Of a stretch of DNA of 64,000 nt, positions 20,127-27,397 are shown one piece after another. Source of the DNA: Rhodococcus sp. SBT000017 (GTDB lineage Bacteria > Actinomycetota > Actinomycetes > Mycobacteriales > Mycobacteriaceae); assembly GCF_003688915.1 (NCBI RefSeq), contig NZ_REFU01000001.1, positions 1,054,001 to 1,118,000 on the forward strand, given 5' to 3'. Position 1 is the stretch's first letter; each line of letters starts with the position of its first letter. The translations under genes were made by a program, and so were the position numbers. The notes below the pieces were generated by a model, which had not been told where the DNA came from, ran no database searches, and saw only the letters and a program-made list of their open reading frames with translations.

Positions 20127-20330
20127 ATGACCACCTCGACACTTGCCCCCGCCCGCCAGATTCTCTCTGTGGAGCTGGTGGCAGAACGCACCGGACTAGC
20201 TCCCCAGACGATCCGAAACTGGGTCCAGCTCGGCAAGGGACCGCGATCGTTCAAGCTTGGTGCTCGGCGAGTGTTCGATGCCGCCGACGTCGATCAGTGG
20301 CTCATCGAGCAGAAGTTGAAAAGCGCGTAA
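20127..20330 (+). CDS. Excisionase-like helix-turn-helix protein
   Basis: A 67-residue DNA-binding protein of the MerR/AlpA excisionase type. The HTH is visible as LVAERTGLAPQTIRNWVQLGKGP, followed by the wing RSFKLGARRVFDAADVDQWL. AGGAG lies 6 bases before the ATG, which decides this start over upstream in-frame alternatives. Divergent from int, the usual setting for a recombination directionality factor; it may also act as a transcription regulator. Confidence 0.85.
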   Translation: MTTSTLAPARQILSVELVAERTGLAPQTIRNWVQLGKGPRSFKLGARRVFDAADVDQWLIEQKLKSA

Positions 20331-20400
20331 CCGGGACCGTCTCGCCATCCCAAGGCCGGCCAGCTCAAACCCACGCCGACTCGAAAGATGGTCCCCAGCA

Positions 20401-20607
20401 ATGCCGCACACACAAGAAAGCCCCGGCGTTTCCGCCGGGGCCTCCCACCAAGTGACCCGCCTACCGCTAAGCGAACCGAACTCGTCTCCCGCGTTGCCGA
20501 TTCTAGCGCGAGCGGCCGACATTCTCGAGTCTCCCGTCTTCTGGTCGGGGCTGGTCGTGCTCTGCAACGTCGCGGCGTTGGCCTCGATCTTGGCGGGTGG
20601 ACGATGA
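20401..20607 (+). CDS. Possible small hydrophobic protein upstream of the RepA-like gene
   Basis: Short frame whose TGA overlaps the ATG of the next gene (ATGA), as at most other gene borders in this element. The last 28 residues are hydrophobic (SGLVVLCNVAALASIL) and could span a membrane. There is no good ribosome site at ATG 20401, and a strong hairpin (20420-20441) lies inside the first codons, so GTG 20452 (51 residues) is an alternative start. It may not be a real gene. Confidence 0.35.
   Translation: MPHTQESPGVSAGASHQVTRLPLSEPNSSPALPILARAADILESPVFWSGLVVLCNVAALASILAGGR
20420..20441 (-). terminator. Hairpin with a leftward U tract
   Basis: GCCCCGGCG-TTTC-CGCCGGGGC, perfect 9-base stem. 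On the minus strand it is followed by CTTTCTTG, so it looks like a terminator for transcription running left towards the excisionase and integrase genes. On the plus strand there is no U tract. Confidence 0.55.
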
Positions 20608-22304
20608 ACACGTTCAGCGAACGCGCCGACAAGCGAGCTGGATCGCTGGAGCGCCGCGCGGAACAGTGGGAATCCGGGGACGAACTGAGCGCCACCAGAG
20701 CCGCACAGGCGACGGCCGAGCGCATTCACAATCGTTCGATGCTGGACGCGTTCCTGACGGATCGCGTAGCGGTATTCGCGCCCGACAACGGCATGGCCGA
20801 GTTCCTCTCGATACTTCCCGACGCCGAGGACGTGGTGAACAGCGCCCTCAATTCGGGTCGAATGTGGACCGACGAGGACGGGGAAGGTGACCGCGACGTC
20901 CTGTTCTTTCGCGTGGACGATGACACCCGCTTACTGCTCGCCCCCGAGCACTTGGCCGAGCACCCCGGAGTGAGAGTGTTCGCGTCCGACCCTGGCCTAC
21001 GGCTGGACCACCAGTTCGACCAATTCGCGGCGGCGGGTTTGGATCTGGACGACTTCACCCCGCTTGTCGAAGTCGAAACCGCTGAGACCGAAGCCGCCGA
21101 GCGGTTCTATGCCGCACCGCAAGCCTTCTCCAGCGTCGACATGTCGGTTCTCATGTGGAATTGGTCCCGTCTGAGCGCCAACGACATTCGCGCCGAGGCA
21201 GCCCGCCTGGACGCGTGCGAGACCGACGCCGAGGCATTCGCAGAACTGACCCGTCAGTTCCACGGCGCGAAGGCGCACGAGTTGGCCTGCGAACGCGACA
21301 ACCCACCGGACGACAACCCCGAGGACACGATGACCGAGGACGAATACGACGGCCCTTGTGCCCTAGACCTGGCGCGACTCCGCAGTGAGCCGAGACCGCC
21401 GAAGGTCTGGTTGGAGACCGGCGTGGTGGCCGAAAAGTCCGTGACCAAATTCGTAGCGGGGTCCGGCGACGGTAAAACGATCCTGATCGCAGACATGGCA
21501 ATCCATCATTCGCTGGGATTGTCCGCGCTCGATCGCGGCGACGACGGTCGACCGAGGCAGCTCGACGGCGGGCCGAAACGTGTGCTCTACATCGACGGAG
21601 AGGTAGGCGAGGACTGGTGGCTGGATTACCTGGAGCGGTTCGCGGCTCCCGCTGAGCTGCCCAACCTGTTCGTGGTGTCGATGGAGGACATTCCTGCACT
21701 CACCACCGACGCCGGAGTGGTCGCCATGACGAAACTGATCGAACGCTACCGGCCTGACGTCGTGGTGATCGACACGCTCTCCAGCTACATCGAGGGTGCG
21801 GAGAACGACTCAGACACGTGGATCGCATTCGACAACCGGATCACCCTGCCGCTCAAGGCAAAGGGTGTGACAGTGATCTACGCCGATCACACCGGCAAGA
21901 ATCCCGAGTTGGGTGCTCGCGGTTCATCGGCCAAGCGCGCGAAGCTCGATGCGGAGTGGCTACTGAGTAAGCCGAGAGCCGACAGGAAGAACGAACTGCG
22001 TCTTTCGCGACTGAAGGATCGCACCGGGTCACTGCCCGAGAAGGTCGCACTCAAGCGCGTGGACGGCCCTCTCGCGCACGTAAGGATCACCGAGGGCAAG
22101 CTCACGCTGAAGGTCGTCGCCGGACGAGAGGTGCCCGAGGACGACAAGGTCGCCGCCATAGTCGAGCAACTCGATCAGTGGGACGTATCTGTCAAGACGG
22201 GGAGGCCGTCGATTGCGGCGCGACTGCGAGACGCCGGCTTCACCGCACCCGACGCGGCTATTCGACTTGCGATCGATCACCGCAGATCGAGGCCGCAGAA
22301 ATGA
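20604..22304 (+). CDS. RepA-like AAA family replicative helicase
   Basis: A 566-residue protein with a RecA-fold ATPase in its middle: Walker A GSGDGKT at about residue 287, RVLYIDGEVGEDWW about 327, Walker B VVVIDT about 388, and DHTGKNPELGARGSSAKRA with SRLKDRTG as the later conserved segments of the RepA/DnaB-like AAA_25 group. The N-terminal 270 residues are acidic and I do not recognise them; the last 60 may be a small winged helix. A replication role is supported by the repeat array that starts 17 bases after its stop. ATG overlapping the previous stop. Confidence 0.8.
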   Translation: MNTFSERADKRAGSLERRAEQWESGDELSATRAAQATAERIHNRSMLDAFLTDRVAVFAPDNGMAEFLSILPDAEDVVNSALNSGRMWTDEDGEGDRDVLFFRVDDDTRLLLAPEHLAEHPGVRVFASDPGLRLDHQFDQFAAAGLDLDDFTPLVEVETAETEAAERFYAAPQAFSSVDMSVLMWNWSRLSANDIRAEAARLDACETDAEAFAELTRQFHGAKAHELACERDNPPDDNPEDTMTEDEYDGPCALDLARLRSEPRPPKVWLETGVVAEKSVTKFVAGSGDGKTILIADMAIHHSLGLSALDRGDDGRPRQLDGGPKRVLYIDGEVGEDWWLDYLERFAAPAELPNLFVVSMEDIPALTTDAGVVAMTKLIERYRPDVVVIDTLSSYIEGAENDSDTWIAFDNRITLPLKAKGVTVIYADHTGKNPELGARGSSAKRAKLDAEWLLSKPRADRKNELRLSRLKDRTGSLPEKVALKRVDGPLAHVRITEGKLTLKVVAGREVPEDDKVAAIVEQLDQWDVSVKTGRPSIAARLRDAGFTAPDAAIRLAIDHRRSRPQK

Positions 22305-22320
22305 CAGATATGACGTCGAA

Positions 22321-22519
22321 AAACTGTGCGAAAACCTGTGCGCGGCCACCCCCTCTACGCACAGCGCCACGCACAGTTCGCACAGTCACGCACAGTTAGC
22401 CCAAACACGAACGAAACGCCAGTTCAGACGGCCTGAAACTGTGCGCCGCACAGTTACGCACAGCTCTTCAAAGGTGCCCGTACGCACAGTTGCCCATACC
22501 GAAGGTTGGGCACTGTGCG
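22321..22519. repeat. Iteron-like array, candidate replication origin
   Basis: Eleven copies of a 9-10 base word based on ACGCACAGTT occur in about 200 non-coding bases: forward at 22356, 22369, 22379, 22388, 22447, 22456 and 22482; reversed (AACTGTGCG) at 22321, 22335, 22436 and 22511. Several are spaced 9-10 bases, about one helical turn. Position directly behind a RepA-like helicase fits an origin recognised by an element protein, or a densely regulated promoter for the next gene. Confidence 0.7.
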
Positions 22520-22556
22520 CACACCCCGGAACGAACACAACCAACAGGAGCAAGAA

Positions 22557-23618
22557 ATGCCACACATCACGAACACGACCTTCAATCCGAACACACCGCC
22601 GAGCTTCGCCGAAGACATCGCCGAGGAACTCTCCGAAGACGAGAGCCCCGATCTACTCTCGGCGAGTGCCGTGGAGGCCGGAAACCGGCTCGCGATGGCA
22701 GCCGCCGGAGAGCGAGACATGCGAGCTGTAGTGGGCACCACCCAAGTCGGTGCCGCACAGCGGGACTTGCGTCTGAGTGAGAGCCGCGCTGAAGCTGCTC
22801 GACATCGCGCAGACCTGGACGCCGCCAGAGGTGGTCCCACCATCACCACGGCGCTCAAGGGCGACGTCGGCGCAGCCGTGAGCGATTGCCTAGGGCTCGA
22901 AGACCTCGCACGGCAGGCGTCGGCTATCGAACACCGCATCAGCGCCGAGGTCGGCGAACTGGAGGCGGCAAAGACGCAAGCGGCCGAGGACGCCCTACTG
23001 GACGAGCTGTTGTCGGACGGATGGGATGCCAGCGGAGCCAAGCGGGCCGTCCCAGCGATACTCGCGCCGTTCATGCGCGCCGTAGAAGTAGATCGACCCA
23101 AGGGCGGGCCAGGCGGCTTTGCGGTGGACGTCCGTGCTCGCCTGGCACGGCAGCACGCGTACCGGAACACCAATCGAGTGCTCGAAAACCTCGGCGGGAT
23201 CGAAAAGCTGCTCAGTTCTCGCACACAACGTCTTCTCGATCAAGCCGGCACGGCAGCGGACACCCTGAAGGCAGCGGGCCTGTCTGTCGACGCCACGGCC
23301 GAAGACATCGTGGAGCACGACGACCCGGCCGTATCGGCAGCGTGGAGGGCTTGGCGGGAAGCCGTGAGCCGGTGGACCGAGGTGCAGTCCACGCGGAGGT
23401 GGCTCGCAGTCGCCCTTTCGTCCGGGTTCGACCCGAAGCGGCCTCTGGAGTTGCTGAACGACACAGACGCCGAGCAGCTCTCGTGGCGGCATCAGTTCGT
23501 CGGCGCAGATTTGTGGGTCGCGTGTGAGGGGTCGCATATGGCCCTTGTCTGGTGGCTTGCACACGGACGACCTGCACCGGCAGGGGTAGCGGCACTGCTC
23601 GACGGAGGGGTCTCATGA
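22557..23618 (+). CDS. Element protein of unknown function, helical
   Basis: A 353-residue protein that I do not recognise. The start is set by AGGAG 6 bases before the ATG. Residues about 15-45 are acidic, about 50-140 are Ala- and Glu-rich and probably coiled coil (RAEAARHRADLDAARGG, EHRISAEVGELEAAKTQAAEDALLDELL), and the C-terminal part contains Trp-rich segments (WRAWREAVSRWTEVQSTRRWLAVAL). No membrane segment and no catalytic motif seen. It lies right after the iteron-like array, so an origin-linked or partition role is possible but unproven. Confidence 0.75.
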   Translation: MPHITNTTFNPNTPPSFAEDIAEELSEDESPDLLSASAVEAGNRLAMAAAGERDMRAVVGTTQVGAAQRDLRLSESRAEAARHRADLDAARGGPTITTALKGDVGAAVSDCLGLEDLARQASAIEHRISAEVGELEAAKTQAAEDALLDELLSDGWDASGAKRAVPAILAPFMRAVEVDRPKGGPGGFAVDVRARLARQHAYRNTNRVLENLGGIEKLLSSRTQRLLDQAGTAADTLKAAGLSVDATAEDIVEHDDPAVSAAWRAWREAVSRWTEVQSTRRWLAVALSSGFDPKRPLELLNDTDAEQLSWRHQFVGADLWVACEGSHMALVWWLAHGRPAPAGVAALLDGGVS

Positions 23619-23902
23619 CCACCAACGGGTTTGGAAAATACCTCGGAGACGATCACCGGATCGCGGCGATACTGCGCGCCAAGAAATCGGCAGCTGAACG
23701 CGACGAACGCAAGCGCGCGCACGAGAACGAGATGGCCCTGAAGAGGAGCAAGCGGCAGGCCGAGCGAGAGGCAGCCGCCGAGACCGCCAACGCTCAGACG
23801 CAACTCGACGCCGGTCGGCAGTCCGGTGGAGGGTCACCGATCAAGACGGCTCAGGCGCGAGCTAACGCCGGACGTGGGTTCGGCCGGTACCTCGACCAGT
23901 AG
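23615..23902 (+). CDS. Small basic helical protein with matching ends
   Basis: A 95-residue protein whose ATG overlaps the previous stop (ATGA). The middle (about residues 20-62) is a charged helix (AKKSAAERDERKRAHENEMALKR), probably coiled coil. Near the N-terminus it reads NGFGKYLGDD and at the very C-terminus RGFGRYLDQ, so the same GFG(K/R)YL motif brackets the protein. I know no family with this layout. Coupled translation suggests that it works with the 353-residue protein. Confidence 0.7.
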   Translation: MTTNGFGKYLGDDHRIAAILRAKKSAAERDERKRAHENEMALKRSKRQAEREAAAETANAQTQLDAGRQSGGGSPIKTAQARANAGRGFGRYLDQ

Positions 23903-24124
23903 GCGCACAGCGTGGCGTACAGCCCCGGCATTCCATCGCGGAGTGTCGGGGCATCGTCGTCTCGACCCCAGGGGGTCCACCTCCCCCCACCCCCTCAAAC
24001 GGAAGGCAGCCCCGTACTGCCGATCCTCACGCGAGCGGTGCTAACCGTATCGGCCCCAAGCGCCTGACCTGGCGTTTTACCCCCTCTCGGGCCCCTCCAG
24101 CCCGACCATAGAGCGACGTTCAAA

Positions 24125-24195
24125 CCACTAGCGGGGCGAAATGCCCTGGCGCTTAATACTTTTCACCTCGCCGCCAGCGGGTGCCACTAGCGGGG
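24125..24195 (+). repeat. Paired 12 bp direct repeats upstream of the small-gene operon
   Basis: CCACTAGCGGGG at 24125-24136 and again at 24184-24195, 59 bases apart in the same orientation. The second copy ends 8 bases before a TTGACA box, a place suited to a regulator site. Confidence 0.5.
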
Positions 24196-24203
24196 AGGAA
24201 CTT

Positions 24204-24232
24204 TTGACAGCGTCGATAGCCTGACTGCATAC
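24204..24232 (+). promoter_or_regulatory. Likely promoter of the right-hand small-gene operon
   Basis: TTGACA at 24204-24209 is a perfect -35. With a 17-base spacer the -10 would be GCATAC (24227-24232), which is weak. No other promoter is needed for the five overlapping genes that follow. Confidence 0.45.
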
Positions 24233-24273
24233 CTCAACCGGGTACCCCTACTACTCGAATGCGAGTGCACACC

Positions 24274-24438
24274 ATGCCGATTCAGCAACCGACAGCCACC
24301 ACCAAGGCGGAGCACATCGCGGCAGCGGAGGCGGCGCTGGCGAAGGCGTACCGCCTCGCGGATGGCGACGAGAAGGTGTCCCCCGATTTCTGGGGCATCC
24401 TGGCCTCGATCCACCTGGGGATTGCGGGGCTGAAGTGA
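24274..24438 (+). CDS. Small element protein of unknown function
   Basis: A 54-residue frame from ATG 24274, or 59 from ATG 24259; no ribosome site decides. The product is MPIQQPTATTK, then an Ala-rich helix (AEHIAAAEAALAKAYRLADGD), then FWGILASIHLGIAG. Its TGA overlaps the GTG of the next gene. First gene of the right-hand operon. Not recognised. Confidence 0.55.
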   Translation: MPIQQPTATTKAEHIAAAEAALAKAYRLADGDEKVSPDFWGILASIHLGIAGLK

Positions 24439-24830
24439 GCGCCGCCGAGCGGGTAGAGCTGCTCGCCATCTTCACCGACAAGGCGACAGAACTCGGTATG
24501 CAGCTCGACGCCGACGACCTGGAGGTAGTGCGCCGAGCGCAACAGGCAGCCGATGCGGCCGACCGCTGCGCGCGTGACCTCGCAACGCCGGGACTCTCCA
24601 CCACAGGTGCCCGTTCGTTGATGGCCGAGCAACGCGCGCAGAGCCTCGCACAAACCAAGTTGATGGCCGACGTTGACCGTCGTCTCGACGTCGCAGCCGC
24701 GCAAGGTGGTGCGAGAGGCATCCGAGGCACGTACACCGGCGACGGCAGTCAGAACCAGGCCCGCGACTCTGAGCGGGCCAACCGTCGCGGGGAGACTCGG
24801 CAGAGCCGCACGGCCGCTCGGAGGGCATGA
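24435..24830 (+). CDS. Element protein of unknown function, helical with disordered tail
   Basis: A 131-residue protein from a GTG that overlaps the previous stop (GTGA). The N-terminal 90 residues look helical (SAAERVELLAIFTDKATELG, LEVVRRAQQAADAADRCA). The C-terminal 35 are polar and Arg-rich (RANRRGETRQSRTAARRA) and are likely disordered or nucleic-acid binding. Not recognised. Confidence 0.65.
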   Translation: MSAAERVELLAIFTDKATELGMQLDADDLEVVRRAQQAADAADRCARDLATPGLSTTGARSLMAEQRAQSLAQTKLMADVDRRLDVAAAQGGARGIRGTYTGDGSQNQARDSERANRRGETRQSRTAARRA

Positions 24831-24831
24831 G

Positions 24832-25125
24832 ATGGCCCGCCCGATCGCCGTACCGGTGAAGCCGGACACCAGCAGGGCCGGCGACGAGCTACCGGCCGAC
24901 CTTCGGCCCGACGCCTGGCGCGAGTGGCTGTCCGAGGTCCACGTCGAGCCGACGACGGAGTTCGAGAAGGACATCGCCTACCCGGACGGCTGGACTGCGA
25001 ACCCGTTCGGCTCGACGGCCGAGAAGCGGGCCTACGCCCTCCCGACGCCGGTCGAAGGGTGGCGCGACGAAGTGGCCGCACAGCTGCAATGGCGTGCCCG
25101 CGACGACTGGAGGGCCGCGCAGTGA
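24832..25125 (+). CDS. Element protein of unknown function
   Basis: A 97-residue protein whose ATG follows the previous stop by one base. It is rich in Trp and acidic residues (RPDAWREWLSEVHVEP, DIAYPDGWTANPFG, AQLQWRARDDWRAAQ). No known motif. The stop overlaps the next GTG. The tight packing supports a real gene. Confidence 0.6.
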   Translation: MARPIAVPVKPDTSRAGDELPADLRPDAWREWLSEVHVEPTTEFEKDIAYPDGWTANPFGSTAEKRAYALPTPVEGWRDEVAAQLQWRARDDWRAAQ

Positions 25126-25676
25126 CCACCGCCGACGTGTCTCTGATCGTGCCGGCGACGTGTCCACGCGGACACCGGCTGGAGCCTCGCACGGTCACGC
25201 TCGACGTTCGGGTCGTCCAGCACACGAAAACGTCTCGACGTCTCGACGCGACGTCTTGGACGTGCGTGCCCTGCCTGCGCGCCGAGTGCTACACGGCGCA
25301 AACGGGTGAACCTGCGCCGGAAGAAATTCTGAGCCCCGAGAACTTCTGCCGGCAGCATGGCTGGGCATCTTCGAGCGGGTGGCACAAACGGGTCCGCTTC
25401 GGCAGTGGACGACAGTTCACCGACCGCGACGACACCCCCGACAAGAAACGGAACAAGAGCATGCCTCACCGCGACCCGACCGCCGTTGCGGCACTCAGCG
25501 CAACCGTGGGAGCTACACAGAACCGACCCGAGCCCACGTGGCGCGACTTTATCGACCTCACCGAATTGCCGACCGAGAGCGACCGTCACGACGTCGAAGA
25601 ACTCGGACTCGACGCCTGGCGCGAAGCGCGCGCTTACGGACGGTACCGGCGACACCGCCACGGACGCGCGGCATGA
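25122..25676 (+). CDS. Element protein with a zinc-ribbon-like N-terminus
   Basis: A 184-residue protein from a GTG overlapping the previous stop. Near the start CPRGH and then CVPC-LRAEC provide Cys and His residues suited to binding zinc. The last 70 residues (TWRDFIDLTELPTESDRHDVEELGLDAWREARAYGRYRRHR) look like a separate helical, basic-ended part; an internal ATG at 25460 could begin it as its own gene. Function unknown; nucleic-acid binding is plausible. Confidence 0.6.
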   Translation: MTTADVSLIVPATCPRGHRLEPRTVTLDVRVVQHTKTSRRLDATSWTCVPCLRAECYTAQTGEPAPEEILSPENFCRQHGWASSSGWHKRVRFGSGRQFTDRDDTPDKKRNKSMPHRDPTAVAALSATVGATQNRPEPTWRDFIDLTELPTESDRHDVEELGLDAWREARAYGRYRRHRHGRAA

Positions 25677-25825
25677 GCGGATACCTCCAGCGCCGGCGGC
25701 AGCGTCCGCCGATCATCGCCGTAACGGGTCTCGACTCAACACACACTCAACACACACAAGCCCCGGAATCCCACGGTTTGGCCCGGTACGTCGAAGTTGA
25801 CTCCAAACGGCATAATGGCAGCTAG
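25673..25825 (+). CDS. Possible 50-residue last gene of the element
   Basis: ATG overlaps the previous stop (ATGA). The start MSGYLQRRRQRPPIIAV is very basic; the middle, STHTQHTQ, is encoded by the 11-base repeats proposed as integrase arm sites, so part of this frame may be open only by chance. Confidence 0.35.
   Translation: MSGYLQRRRQRPPIIAVTGLDSTHTQHTQAPESHGLARYVEVDSKRHNGS
25734..25755 (+). repeat. Right tandem 11 bp repeats, candidate integrase arm sites
   Basis: ACTCAACACAC twice in direct succession, ending 131 bases before attR. Matches the pair at 18459-18480. Confidence 0.5.
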
Positions 25826-25886
25826 CAAGGCTGTTTGGGATAGTCAGGTACGTGCCGGTAAACGCCGAAACGCCACGAACCGATAA

Positions 25887-25931
25887 CTGACACGGAAGAG
25901 GTCACTGGTTCAATCCCAGTATCGCGCACCA
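25887..25931 (+). repeat. attR core, 45 bp tRNA-Val 3' fragment
   Basis: Exact copy of 18349-18393. The 5' half of the tRNA is missing here. This is the displaced original 3' end of the host tRNA gene. Confidence 0.93.
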
Positions 25932-25945
25932 CAAGAAAGACTAGG

Positions 25946-25978
25946 TCAGGCCCCCTTTCGAGGGGGCCTGATTTGTTT
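25946..25978 (+). terminator. Original tRNA-Val terminator, now behind attR
   Basis: TCAGGCCCCCT-TTCG-AGGGGGCCTGA, a perfect 11-base stem, followed by TTTGTTT. It begins 14 bases after the tRNA fragment and now ends rightward transcription from the element. Confidence 0.9.
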
Positions 25979-26013
25979 GTACCGGAGTCGCCTTCGATCC
26001 GTGCTGCCCGACG

Positions 26014-26883
26014 TCATGACGAGACCTGTGTGCGGGTCCGTCCGGTAACCAGATAACCGAATGCCGTGGCCAATACGTACATGAGGAACGAGTAGACAGC
26101 GGCCGGTATCGCCACCTCGGTGCTTTGGAGCACGCTCAACGCGACTGTGAGGGCAACGGTGGTGTTATGGATTCCGATTTCCATCGAGATCGCGATGGAC
26201 TGCGGCTCACCCATCTTCAGCAGTCGCGCAGCACCGTAGCCGATGGCAAGGCTTGCCAAGCAGAACAACCCCGTCACCAGTCCGACCTGTTCGAGGTAAC
26301 CGACAACGTTTGATCGCTCGCCGACAAGGGCGCCGACCGCCACCAACACCAAGATGACGATCGAGAAGATCCGGACCGGTCGATCCGCGCGTTCGGCGAA
26401 CGCCAGGGAGCGATTGCGCACCAGCATTCCGAGTGCTACCGGAATCAGCACGATAGCTATGACCTGCACTATTTTGCCGAACTGCAGGCCCAATTCACCG
26501 TCTGCATCGAAGTAAGCGATGGCGAAGTTGGTGATGACGGGAATGGTCACGGCCGCCAGAACCGAATTGACCGCGGTCAATGTGATGTTGAGTGCGACGT
26601 CCCCACGGAACAGGTGCGAGAACAGGTTCGCGGTGGTCCCGCCCGGAGATGCGGCCAGCAGCATCACTCCGACAGCCAGCAATGGCGGCAGGTCGAACAG
26701 CAGAATCAGTCCGAATGCGAGAACAGGAAGAACCAAGATTTGGAGAGCCAGGGCTATCACAACGGCCCGCGGCGTGCGCGCGGTGCGTCGGAAATCCTCG
26801 ACGGTCAGCGACAGTCCGAGTCCGAACATGATGATCGCGAGTGCGATGGGCAGAAACGTCGAGATCAATACCGAGTCGTCCAT
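26014..26883 (-). CDS. Bile acid:sodium symporter family (BASS) transporter
   Basis: A 289-residue membrane protein with about nine or ten hydrophobic segments. The family motif is visible as MLLAASPGGTTANLFSHLFRGDVALN, and the second crossing region is MEIGIHNTTVALTVALS. Such proteins carry bile-acid-like or small organic anions with sodium; the substrate is not predictable here. The start is chosen at the ATG with AAGGA 5 bases upstream; the frame extends 28 codons further without a better ribosome site. It is the first host gene after the element and converges on it. Confidence 0.88.
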   Translation of the reverse strand: MDDSVLISTFLPIALAIIMFGLGLSLTVEDFRRTARTPRAVVIALALQILVLPVLAFGLILLFDLPPLLAVGVMLLAASPGGTTANLFSHLFRGDVALNITLTAVNSVLAAVTIPVITNFAIAYFDADGELGLQFGKIVQVIAIVLIPVALGMLVRNRSLAFAERADRPVRIFSIVILVLVAVGALVGERSNVVGYLEQVGLVTGLFCLASLAIGYGAARLLKMGEPQSIAISMEIGIHNTTVALTVALSVLQSTEVAIPAAVYSFLMYVLATAFGYLVTGRTRTQVSS

Positions 26884-27103
26884 GGATTCCTTCTGGTGCG
26901 GGAAACGTGAGATGAGTGTGCGGCATTCGTCCGTTTCTGGCGAGAGTTCGATGAAGAGAATGGACATGAGTTGTTCGCGTCACGCGGTCGATTCGACCTC
27001 TTCGACGGGTCATCGGCGCGCATCCCGAAATCAATTGTGGTGATTCACGCCATAGAAGTGCACAGTGGAGACGACGCACACACTTCGACGGAAGGACACT
27101 CAC

Positions 27104-27397
27104 GTGTCGGACGATGCTCAGAGCGAACCCACAGTCGACGACGCCACCCTGGAAGAGGCGAAGAAGTCCGTCGAGGGCCTCGACGACCGGTATCGCCCCG
27201 GTGCCCGGCCCACCGTGGCCCTTCCGGGAACCAACGGCACCGTCGCCGGGACCGCCTTCGCGGACATGGTCGACGACAACGGTGAGATGGTGGACGCCGA
27301 TGAACAGGGCTCCACCGACTCCGACGGGTCTGCTGACGACGCTGACACGGATCACGTCGACACCCAGGAAAAGGTAACGTCCTCGAACGATGCCTGA
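27104..27397 (+). CDS. Acidic hypothetical protein
   Basis: A 97-residue protein from a GTG with AAGGA 7 bases upstream. A conserved-looking core (GLDDRYRPGARPTVALPGTNGTVAGTAFADMVDD) is followed by a Ser-Asp-rich tail. Strongly acidic, no membrane segment. The stop overlaps the next start by 8 bases. Function unknown. Confidence 0.65.
   Translation: MSDDAQSEPTVDDATLEEAKKSVEGLDDRYRPGARPTVALPGTNGTVAGTAFADMVDDNGEMVDADEQGSTDSDGSADDADTDHVDTQEKVTSSNDA

Larger units (their letters stand above)
23903..24258. other. Gap without a convincing gene
   Basis: It holds a weak 51-codon GTG frame (23911-24066) whose product contains SPVLPILTRA, similar to SPALPILARA in the frame at 20401; this may be a shared short DNA segment rather than protein. 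It also holds the two CCACTAGCGGGG repeats and a promoter-like TTGACA, listed separately. Confidence 0.5.
18349..25931 (+). mobile_element. 7.6 kb integrative element in tRNA-Val(GAC)
   Basis: Bounded by perfect 45-base direct repeats of the tRNA 3' end. Inside, in order: tyrosine integrase (leftward), excisionase-like HTH protein, small hydrophobic frame, RepA-like helicase, iteron-like array, two unknown genes, a 356-base gap with repeats and a promoter, then five small overlapping genes. No capsid, terminase, portal, lysis, relaxase or FtsK-like gene is visible. By content it is closest to the replication and integration half of actinomycete integrative elements or to a phage satellite; I cannot decide between them. 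It may replicate after excision and need a helper to move. Confidence 0.9.

Noticed and set aside
22321..22519. CRISPR-like repeats
   Set aside because: Repeats are 9-10 bases, in both orientations and irregularly spaced, which fits iterons or operators instead.
23911..24066. 51-codon GTG frame in the element gap
   Set aside because: Pro-rich product, no ribosome site and no overlap with neighbours; only a short resemblance to another element frame.
18349..25931. Prophage
   Set aside because: No terminase, portal, capsid, tail or lysis gene can be recognised, and the unit is only 7.6 kb.
18349..25931. Self-transmissible actinomycete integrative element (pSAM2 type)
   Set aside because: No FtsK/TraSA-like ATPase, spread or kor genes seen; only the integration and replication half is present.
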